This document shows positions 1 through 4,463 of a DNA stretch of 8,480 bases, in pieces. This DNA comes from JBKPDV01 sp046728075 (GTDB taxonomy: Bacteria; Acidobacteriota; Thermoanaerobaculia; UBA5066; Gp7-AA6), in assembly GCA_046728075.1 (NCBI GenBank), contig JBKPDV010000120.1:1-8480 (forward strand), written 5' to 3'. The position numbers and the translations under genes were made by a program. Every line of letters starts with the position of its first letter. Positions within the stretch are counted from its first letter, which is position 1. The notes below the pieces were generated by a model. It did no database searches. It worked only from the letters and a program-made list of their open reading frames with translations, and was not told the DNA's origin.

Positions 1-142
1 AGTCATAACTGTGGCCGCTAGCGGAAGGCGGCAGTCTACTTGTCGGAGCCCGTTTCCTTCTCTTGTGAGCATTGAGTCGCTGACCGAGCTCGGCCCATCT
101 TTGTACCGAGACGGATGAGTCGATCGGGACGATTTCGGCCAT
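1..142 (-). CDS. Possible 5' part of an unidentified protein, running off the left edge
   Basis: From an ATG at 142-140 the minus strand stays open for 47 codons to the edge of the window. The translation begins MAEIVPIDSSVSVQRW and has a basic stretch, AHKRRKRAPTSR, near residues 25-36. A GGAGGG Shine-Dalgarno sits at 157-152, nine bases before the ATG, which is a better ribosome site than most other genes here have. I do not recognise the family. Third-position GC is clearly lower than in the neighbouring genes, and three arginines use AGA, so this may be transferred DNA, a poorly conserved gene, or no gene at all. A plus-strand frame is also open over bases 2-118, so openness alone proves little. 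The call rests mainly on the Shine-Dalgarno and the spacing. Confidence 0.3.
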   Translation of the reverse strand, partial: MAEIVPIDSSVSVQRWAELGQRLNAHKRRKRAPTSRLPPSASGHSYD

Positions 143-149
143 GTAAGAG

Positions 150-183
150 AGCCCTCCAATTAGTTATGTCGCGAGGAGGGGCT
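150..183 (-). promoter_or_regulatory. Hairpin that could cover the Shine-Dalgarno of the left-edge frame
   Basis: Read on the minus strand, AGCCCCTCC (183-175) can pair with GGAGGGCT (157-150) with one bulged C, leaving a 17-base AT-richer loop. The 3' arm contains the GGAGGG ribosome site of the possible gene at 1-142, so folding would hide it. The loop also holds a -10-like TAACTA. The pairing is seen in the sequence; any regulatory role is inference and depends on the gene being real. Confidence 0.22.
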
Positions 184-252
184 TTGCGGCTGGGGAGAGG
201 GGACTAGAGCGAAGGTCTTTTCTGCACTCAGGGGGAGATACCCCCTCACCCT

Positions 253-278
253 CCTACTTCCCGGGCCTACTTCCCGGC
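253..278. repeat. 13-base tandem duplication at the acetyltransferase stop codon
   Basis: CCTACTTCCCGGG (253-265) is followed at once by CCTACTTCCCGGC (266-278), two copies differing only at the last base. The minus-strand TAG that ends the acetyltransferase (269-267) lies in the second copy. Just upstream, AGGGGG-AGATA-CCCCCT (230-246) forms a short hairpin that runs into a CCCCCTCACCCT sequence, the left end of the dispersed repeat described below. The stretch therefore looks like a decayed and locally duplicated repeat remnant. Confidence 0.55.
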
Positions 279-845
279 TGAAGTCTCCCCCTCACCCCGA
301 CCCTCTCCAGGAGGGAGAGGGGGCAGGTCTCGTTCCATGCGGATTAGAGGGAACGGGATGCCGTCGGGCAGTGTCAGCGTCACGCGTTCGAGGACGCGGA
401 AGCCTCGGCGGAGGTAGAAGGGCTCGCCGGGAAGTGTGGACATGAGCTGGAGGCGGCGGAAGCCGGCGGCGGCGGCGGCGCGCGAGCATTCGTCGAGGAT
501 GAAGGAGGCCAAGCCGCGGCGCGCCTGGCTCGGATGGACGAAGAAGGCGCGGATGCGCGCGGCTTCGGTCGCAGGATCCAACCTCTCGTCAGAGCGGCCG
601 GCATACTGGTCGCCGCCGAAAAGCGTCCGGCGCCGGCTCCAGCCTCCGCAGGCGATCGCGCGGCCCTCCTCCTCGATGACGTAGTAGGTCCCGTCCTCGA
701 TCAGGTTCGTGTCGATGCCGAAGAGATGGCGCATGGAGCTCTCGAGCTGCTCGGGCGAATAGTCCGCCAGCGAGAGTCCGAACACGGAGTCGCGCACGAG
801 GTCGTTCAAGGCATTCGCTTCGGAGAGACGGGCGGTACGCAGCAT
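267..845 (-). CDS. GNAT family N-acetyltransferase
   Basis: This 192-residue protein has the GNAT fold signature and should transfer an acetyl group from acetyl-CoA to an amine; the substrate cannot be told. The N-terminal part starts MLRTARLSEANALNDLV, the usual first strand and helix. Motif A is at about residues 97-122 (IRAFFVHPSQARRGLASFIL), with the Q/RxxGxA-type pyrophosphate-binding loop given by R109-R110-G111-L-A. Motif B, FYLRRGFR, is at 143-150. The start at 845 is the only ATG that keeps the first strand; no strong Shine-Dalgarno precedes it. The last 18 residues (175-192, rich in P, G and E) are encoded by the palindromic repeat at 285-323 and a neighbouring remnant, so the ancestral protein probably ended near ERDL at 171-174. 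The kinase gene lies 96 bases upstream on the same strand with a repeat hairpin between them, so co-transcription is possible but not certain. Family is sure, specificity unknown. Confidence 0.9.
   Translation of the reverse strand: MLRTARLSEANALNDLVRDSVFGLSLADYSPEQLESSMRHLFGIDTNLIEDGTYYVIEEEGRAIACGGWSRRRTLFGGDQYAGRSDERLDPATEAARIRAFFVHPSQARRGLASFILDECSRAAAAAGFRRLQLMSTLPGEPFYLRRGFRVLERVTLTLPDGIPFPLIRMERDLPPLPPGEGRGEGETSAGK
285..323 (+). repeat. Dispersed palindromic repeat, 'CCCCGACCCTCTCC' subtype
   Basis: The unit reads CCCCCTCACCCCGACCCT and then a palindrome, CCCTCTCC (301-308) pairing with GGAGAGGG (314-321) around a five-base loop. It shares the CACCCCGACCCTCTCC wording with the inverted unit at 3328-3364, and differs from the units at 857-902, 3257-3299 and 3405-3448. 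It lies inside the 3' end of the acetyltransferase reading frame, where it encodes the last residues. Confidence 0.8.
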
Positions 846-856
846 CGGAGACTCGA

Positions 857-902
857 CGACCCCCTCACCCTACCCTCTCCCCCGGCCGCGGGGGAGAGGG
901 GA
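857..902 (+). repeat. Dispersed palindromic repeat between kinase and acetyltransferase genes
   Basis: CGACCCCCTCACCCT (857-871) leads into a perfect 11-base stem, CCCTCTCCCCC (873-883) with GGGGGAGAGGG (890-900), around the loop GGCCGC, followed by GA. It belongs to the subtype with NCCGC in the loop. In RNA read from the kinase towards the acetyltransferase this would be a very stable hairpin. It could slow or partly end transcription or protect an mRNA end, but there is no T-run, so it is not a classic terminator. Confidence 0.88.
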
Positions 903-941
903 TATGAAGGGAAGAAGCGGGAGGAGGAGTGGACGGGCGGC

Positions 942-3047
942 TCATCCCTTTTTCTGCACGTCCGCCAGTCTCCAGTCGGCTTGCTGGCGTCCGTGGTCGG
1001 AGAGCCAGGGTAGCGCGCGGTATCTCTTCAAGGCCGCGATGGCTCGATCCTTGTGCTGCAACTTCAACTGACAGTCCACGATCGCCTTGGTGATCGGGTA
1101 GTAGTTGGGAGTGAGGTTGTAGGCCTTCTCGTAGTACGCGAGGGCTTTTTCGCAGTCGCCGCGCAGGTACTCGTGGCCGAGGCCCGTATAGAAGTAGCCC
1201 TCGCGGTCGTCGGGGAACTCGCGAATGAACTTGTCCCCCTCGGCGCAATAGAGGTCGCCGCTGGCGCTGCGGATCCAGATCGAGCTCCACTCGATCCACT
1301 TTCGTTCCTTATTGTTCGCATGGTCGAGCAGCGACTCCGCCTTCTTCTGCGCCGCCTGCGCGTTGGCGTCGTCTCCGAAGAAGGAATAGGCGCAGCCGAG
1401 CTCCGACCAGGCGACCGCCATCTGCGGAGAGATCTGCAGGGCCTTTTGCAGCTCGGGGATCGCTTCTTTCCACAGCCCTTCCGAGGAGAGGTCCTTGCCT
1501 CGGACGAAGTGCGCGTAGGCCTCGACGGAGCCGGTCGCGACTTTCTCGACACTCGAGCCGGAGGCTTCGGCCGAGGACGCGCCGAGCTTCTGGCGGACCA
1601 TGCTCGCCACGCCGGCGGTCAGGTCCGGAAGGAGCTGGTCGGAGTTCTGGGATTCCGCGCGGAAGCTCTGAAGAATCCGGTCGGACGGCAGCTCGTAGAG
1701 GCTGGCGTTCAGAACATAGGTCTTGCCGACTCTTCCCAGGCTGCCCGTGAGCATCGCGGTGGCGCCCGCTTTCTCGCTGATGCGATGCGCGAAGGCCGAA
1801 TCTTTCGCCGCTTCCATCACGGAACGCCCGAGCTTCTGCGCCACCTGGTCCACGCGGATCGGCGAGACGACATAGACGCGCGGGATGTCGGAGAGCACCT
1901 GCACGAAGGCGTCTGCCAGGATTTTCCCGATCCCGGCGCGCGACAGCTCCGGATCCCCGGATTCGTCTGAAACGGGAAGCACGGCGACGGCGAGCGCGAC
2001 GTTGGCCGGGAGCCGCATGGGAGGAGAGGAGGCCGACTCGCGGCGCCAGAGCAGGAGCGCGACGGCGAGAAGCAGAGCGCCGGCCGCGGTCGCAGCGGGC
2101 CACCACCGCCGGCGTCCGGCCGCCGGCGTCGTTCCGCTTTGCACGACCGTATCCGCCGAGGCACCCGAGTCGAGCCGCGCGCGGATGCGTTTCAACTCCG
2201 CCGCGAAAGACCGGGCGCTGGGGAAACGGTCGTCAGCCTTCTTTGCCAGAGCGCGCCGGACCGCGTCGGACAGGTCCGGTGGAACGCCAGCCGTGCTTCC
2301 CATAGCTGCCGCACTCGTCGCGCGGTCGCGCAAGGGAGGCGGCTCGTCGCGCAGAATCGCCGAGAAGATGTCAGCCGCGTTGTCGCGGCGGAAAGGATTC
2401 TCGCCGGCGATCATTTCGTAGAGGACGATTCCCAGAGAGAAGACGTCCGAGCGGGCGTCTGCGGGCGAGCCGCGCAGTTGCTCGGGCGACAGGTAGCCGG
2501 CCGTACCGACGATCATGCCGGTCTTGGTCGTGCTGGCGGCGGAAGCTCCCGTCTCGACGGATTCTGGACGCAGCAGCTTGGCCAGACCGAAGTCGAGGAT
2601 CTTGACGTAGCCGTCGCGCGTCACCATCAGGTTCTCGGGCTTGATGTCGCGATGGATGATGCCGGCCTCGTGGGCCTTGGCAATTCCCTCGGCCGTCTGG
2701 ATGGCGATGTCCAGCGCGCGGGAAACCGGCAGCGCGCCGGCGACCACCATCTCGCGCACCGTCTGGCCTTCCACGAGCTCGGTGACGATGTAGGGCCCGG
2801 ACTCGGTCTCGCCGATCTCGTGGACCGTCAGGATGTTGGGATGATTGAGCGCCGAGGCGGCCTTCGCCTCGGAGATGAACCGCCGGAGGCGGTCGCGGTC
2901 CGGGGCCGCTCCCTCCAGAAGCACCTTGATCGCCACCTCGCGCCCGAGCCTCGGGTCGCGCGCGCGGTAAACCTCGCCCATGCCGCCGGAGCCAAGGCGC
3001 ATGACGATCTCGTAGGGCCCGATCGAGGAACCGCGCGCGAGAGGCAT
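942..3047 (-). CDS. Membrane-anchored Ser/Thr protein kinase with TPR-containing C-terminal part
   Basis: The 701-residue protein has a complete Hanks-type (PknB-like) kinase domain at about 11-290: glycine loop GSGGMG (19-24), VAIK lysine K41, helix-C glutamate E60, HRDIKPEN (132-139, catalytic D134), DFG (152-154), SPE in place of APE (187-189) and SDVFSLG (200-206). All catalytic residues are present, so it should phosphorylate Ser/Thr, and the R before D134 suggests activation-loop control. A linker leads to GRRRWW and one membrane helix (about 316-334), placing the kinase in the cytoplasm and the rest outside. Residues about 350-490 (AVAVLPVSDESGDPELSRAG) resemble the predicted alpha/beta domain common in kinase-TPR and cyclase-TPR proteins. 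About 507-575 and 617-675 hold TPR-like helices (LWKEAIPELQKALQISP; CEKALAYYEKAYNLTP) that probably bind proteins. The ATG at 3047 opens with the family's usual MPLARGSSIGPYEI. No Shine-Dalgarno is seen, but a TACAAT box lies just upstream. The substrate is unknown. Confidence 0.95.
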   Translation of the reverse strand: MPLARGSSIGPYEIVMRLGSGGMGEVYRARDPRLGREVAIKVLLEGAAPDRDRLRRFISEAKAASALNHPNILTVHEIGETESGPYIVTELVEGQTVREMVVAGALPVSRALDIAIQTAEGIAKAHEAGIIHRDIKPENLMVTRDGYVKILDFGLAKLLRPESVETGASAASTTKTGMIVGTAGYLSPEQLRGSPADARSDVFSLGIVLYEMIAGENPFRRDNAADIFSAILRDEPPPLRDRATSAAAMGSTAGVPPDLSDAVRRALAKKADDRFPSARSFAAELKRIRARLDSGASADTVVQSGTTPAAGRRRWWPAATAAGALLLAVALLLWRRESASSPPMRLPANVALAVAVLPVSDESGDPELSRAGIGKILADAFVQVLSDIPRVYVVSPIRVDQVAQKLGRSVMEAAKDSAFAHRISEKAGATAMLTGSLGRVGKTYVLNASLYELPSDRILQSFRAESQNSDQLLPDLTAGVASMVRQKLGASSAEASGSSVEKVATGSVEAYAHFVRGKDLSSEGLWKEAIPELQKALQISPQMAVAWSELGCAYSFFGDDANAQAAQKKAESLLDHANNKERKWIEWSSIWIRSASGDLYCAEGDKFIREFPDDREGYFYTGLGHEYLRGDCEKALAYYEKAYNLTPNYYPITKAIVDCQLKLQHKDRAIAALKRYRALPWLSDHGRQQADWRLADVQKKG

Positions 3048-3053
3048 GGAGAC

Positions 3054-3059
3054 ATTGTA
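3054..3059 (-). promoter_or_regulatory. Candidate -10 box (TACAAT) of a leaderless kinase mRNA
   Basis: On the minus strand the bases before the kinase start read CTACAATGTCTCCATG. TACAAT differs from TATAAT at one position and ends six bases before the ATG, so transcription would begin at or very near the start codon. The lack of any Shine-Dalgarno fits a leaderless message. No good -35 hexamer appears 16-18 bases further up, where the sequence is GC-rich repeat DNA, which weakens the call. Confidence 0.4.
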
Positions 3060-3075
3060 GCGGGCGGGAGCGACG

Positions 3076-3098
3076 CGACCCCCTCACCCTGCCCTCTG
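3076..3098 (+). repeat. Left half of a dispersed palindromic repeat
   Basis: CGACCCCCTCACCCT (3076-3090) is identical to the left end of the units at 857 and 3402, and is followed by GCCCTCTG. The expected stem and the right arm GGGGGAGAGGGGA are missing; the sequence changes to an unrelated CT-rich segment instead. It is a truncated or fused unit lying 29 bases upstream of the kinase start. Confidence 0.75.
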
Positions 3099-3256
3099 CC
3101 GTCGCTTCCGCTCGCTCCGGGACCTGCGCTTCGGCACACCGGCTCTCGGCTCGGGCAAAGGCCCTCGACCGCGAGCCTGGTCCTCTCGCTCGCTCTCGCT
3201 CCCGCGTCGCGCGACTCCTCCGGAGTGGGAGCTTCGCGCGCCGCGACCGGAGTGGT

Positions 3257-3299
3257 CCCCCTCACCCTGCCCTCTCCCCCGACCGCGGGGGAGAGGGGA
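3257..3299 (+). repeat. Dispersed palindromic repeat, 'NCCGC loop' subtype
   Basis: CCCCCTCACCCTG is followed by a perfect 11-base stem, CCCTCTCCCCC (3270-3280) with GGGGGAGAGGG (3287-3297), around the loop GACCGC. It differs from the units at 857-902 and 3405-3448 mainly at the second loop base, which is A here, G at 857-902 and T at 3405-3448. Confidence 0.9.
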
Positions 3300-3327
3300 T
3301 TCTTCTTTGCGAACGTCGCAGCTTTTT

Positions 3328-3364
3328 CTCCCTCTCCCCGGCGGGAGAGGGTCGGGGTGAGGGG
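3328..3364 (-). repeat. Dispersed palindromic repeat, inverted, 'CCCCGACCCTCTCC' subtype
   Basis: This unit lies in the opposite orientation to the other full units: stem CCCTCTCCC (3330-3338) with GGGAGAGGG (3343-3351), then TCGGGGTGAGGGG. Read on the minus strand it gives CCCCTCACCCCGACCCTC, matching the unit at 285-323. With the unit at 3257-3299 it makes a larger head-to-head inverted pair with a 28-base spacer. Confidence 0.85.
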
Positions 3365-3401
3365 CCCCTTATCAAGTCGAGCGATCTGGCGGTGTCAGGG
3401 T

Positions 3402-3448
3402 CGACCCCCTCACCCTGCCCTCTCCCCCGTCCGCGGGGGGAGAGGGGA
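3402..3448 (+). repeat. Dispersed palindromic repeat upstream of the RnfD-like gene
   Basis: CGACCCCCTCACCCT (3402-3416), a stem of CCCTCTCCCCC (3418-3428) with GGGGGAGAGGG (3436-3446), a loop containing GTCCGC, and GA at the end. It ends 79 bases before the RnfD-like start codon, so it may lie in that gene's leader. Confidence 0.88.
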
Positions 3449-3527
3449 TGGTCTCGCCCTCTTCCCTCGGGGGAGATGCGGAACCGATCTCGCGCGACGG
3501 TGTCCCAACTTTCCGAATGGACGAAGC

Positions 3528-4463
3528 ATGACCACGTTGCGAAAGCTCTTCTCGCGCGATCCGAGGATGTATCAGATCGCCTCGCTCGCGGGGCTGCTCC
3601 TCTACGGGATGATCCGGCTCGGGTTCGACATCACGCCGCTGCGGGCGGCGCTGCTGATCGGCGTGGCGCTCGCCACACAGTTTGCCCTGACGCGTCTCTT
3701 CCGGCTCCCCTCCTTCGACCCGCGGAGCCCCACAATATCTGCATTGTCTTTGTGCCTGCTGCTCCGGACCAACTTGCACGGGATCGCGGCCGCGGCCGCG
3801 TTTGTCACGATCGCGAGCAAGTTCCTGCTGCGCTGGAACGGCAAGCACCTCTTCAATCCGACCAACTTCGGCATCGTCGCCGCGATGCTCGCGACGGGGG
3901 CCGTCTGGGTCTCCCCCGGCCAGTGGGGCAACGCCGCGTTCCTTGCCTTTCTCTTCGCCTGCGCCGGGGGCCTCGTGGTCCACCGCGCCGCGCGCAGCGA
4001 CGTGACGTTCGCGTTTCTGGCGAGCTATCTGTTCCTGATCTTCGCCCGCTCGATGAACCTCGGAGAGCCGCTGGCGATTCCCCTGCATCGACTGGAAAGC
4101 GGGGCGCTGCTTCTCTTCTCGTTCTTCATGATCTCGGACCCGAAGACGACGCCGGACTCGCGCGCGGGCCGGATCCTCTTCGGCTCGCTCGTCGCCACGG
4201 GCGCGGCGTTCATCCAGTTCCGCCTCTTCCGCACCAACGGACCGATCTGGTCGCTCGCCCTCTTCTCCCTGCTCGTGCCGGTGATCGACCTGGCCCTGCC
4301 CGGCCGGCGGTACGCCTGGAACGTCGCCCCTCTGCTTCCGAAAGGAGACTCACATGCGTCGCTCGGCAATCTGGATCCCGATCCTCCTCTGCGTCCTTCC
4401 CGCTCGCGCGGCCCTCGGGTTCTGCGGGTTCTACGTGGCCAAGGCCGACACGAAGCTCTATAA
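3528..4463 (+). CDS. Orphan RnfD/NqrB-like polytopic membrane protein
   Basis: This 311-residue protein is almost wholly hydrophobic over residues 15-257, with roughly nine or ten membrane segments. LFNPTNFG (108-115) and SDPKTTP...GRILFG (203-219) match the conserved signatures of RnfD and NqrB, the membrane subunits of Rnf and Na+-NQR electron-transfer complexes. In those proteins an SGAT-type threonine carries a covalent FMN. Here the equivalent loop (about 176-192, LGEPLAIPLHRLESG) lacks that motif, and no other Rnf or Nqr subunit lies in the window, so ion pumping should not be assumed. The start at 3528 is chosen because it gives MTTLRKLFSRDPRMYQIA right before the first helix; the open frame continues far upstream only as a shadow of the kinase and repeats. 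The last 36 or so residues overlap the next gene out of frame and form a polar, Arg/Pro-rich tail after the last helix. It probably forms an operon with the DUF2330 gene. The fold assignment is good; the role is unknown. Confidence 0.85.
   Translation: MTTLRKLFSRDPRMYQIASLAGLLLYGMIRLGFDITPLRAALLIGVALATQFALTRLFRLPSFDPRSPTISALSLCLLLRTNLHGIAAAAAFVTIASKFLLRWNGKHLFNPTNFGIVAAMLATGAVWVSPGQWGNAAFLAFLFACAGGLVVHRAARSDVTFAFLASYLFLIFARSMNLGEPLAIPLHRLESGALLLFSFFMISDPKTTPDSRAGRILFGSLVATGAAFIQFRLFRTNGPIWSLALFSLLVPVIDLALPGRRYAWNVAPLLPKGDSHASLGNLDPDPPLRPSRSRGPRVLRVLRGQGRHEAL
4341..4347 (+). promoter_or_regulatory. Strong Shine-Dalgarno deciding the DUF2330 start
   Basis: AAAGGAG lies six bases before the ATG at 4354 and inside the coding sequence of the RnfD-like gene. 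It fixes the DUF2330 start and suggests that gene is translated at a good rate from a shared mRNA. It is the clearest ribosome site among the confidently called genes here. Confidence 0.8.

Larger units (their letters stand above)
3048..3527. other. 480-base divergent intergenic region rich in repeats, no gene
   Basis: This gap lies between the minus-strand kinase and the plus-strand RnfD-like gene. It holds a half repeat unit (3076-3098), a full unit (3257-3299), an inverted unit (3328-3364), another full unit (3405-3448) and a weak C-rich/G-rich remnant near 3456-3476. Between the half unit and the first full unit lies a segment of about 158 bases (3099-3256) with CT-rich strings and several short hairpins, such as GGCTCG (3148-3153) with CGAGCC (3172-3177). 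Long open frames cross the region, but they are shadows or low-complexity translations of the repeats. Apart from the TACAAT box of the kinase I see no clear promoter, and the promoter of the RnfD-like gene was not located. Confidence 0.75.

Noticed and set aside
2..118. Plus-strand frame open from the left edge to a TGA at 116-118
   Set aside because: Only 38 codons with no recognisable protein pattern; the opposite strand has a better case because of its ribosome site.
2371..3265. Minus-strand frames overlapping the kinase N-terminus (2371-3087 and 2828-3265)
   Set aside because: Both are alternative frames of kinase or repeat DNA with Arg/Ala-rich translations; the catalytic motifs are all in the 942-3047 frame.
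285..3448. CRISPR array or insertion sequence made from the repeated units
   Set aside because: Units are irregularly spaced, occur in both orientations, have no constant-length spacers, and no cas or transposase gene is present.
2139..3527. Long plus-strand open frame upstream of and continuous with the RnfD-like gene
   Set aside because: It is the antisense of the well-supported kinase gene followed by translated repeats; it shows no domain, and protein-like sequence begins only at the ATG at 3528.
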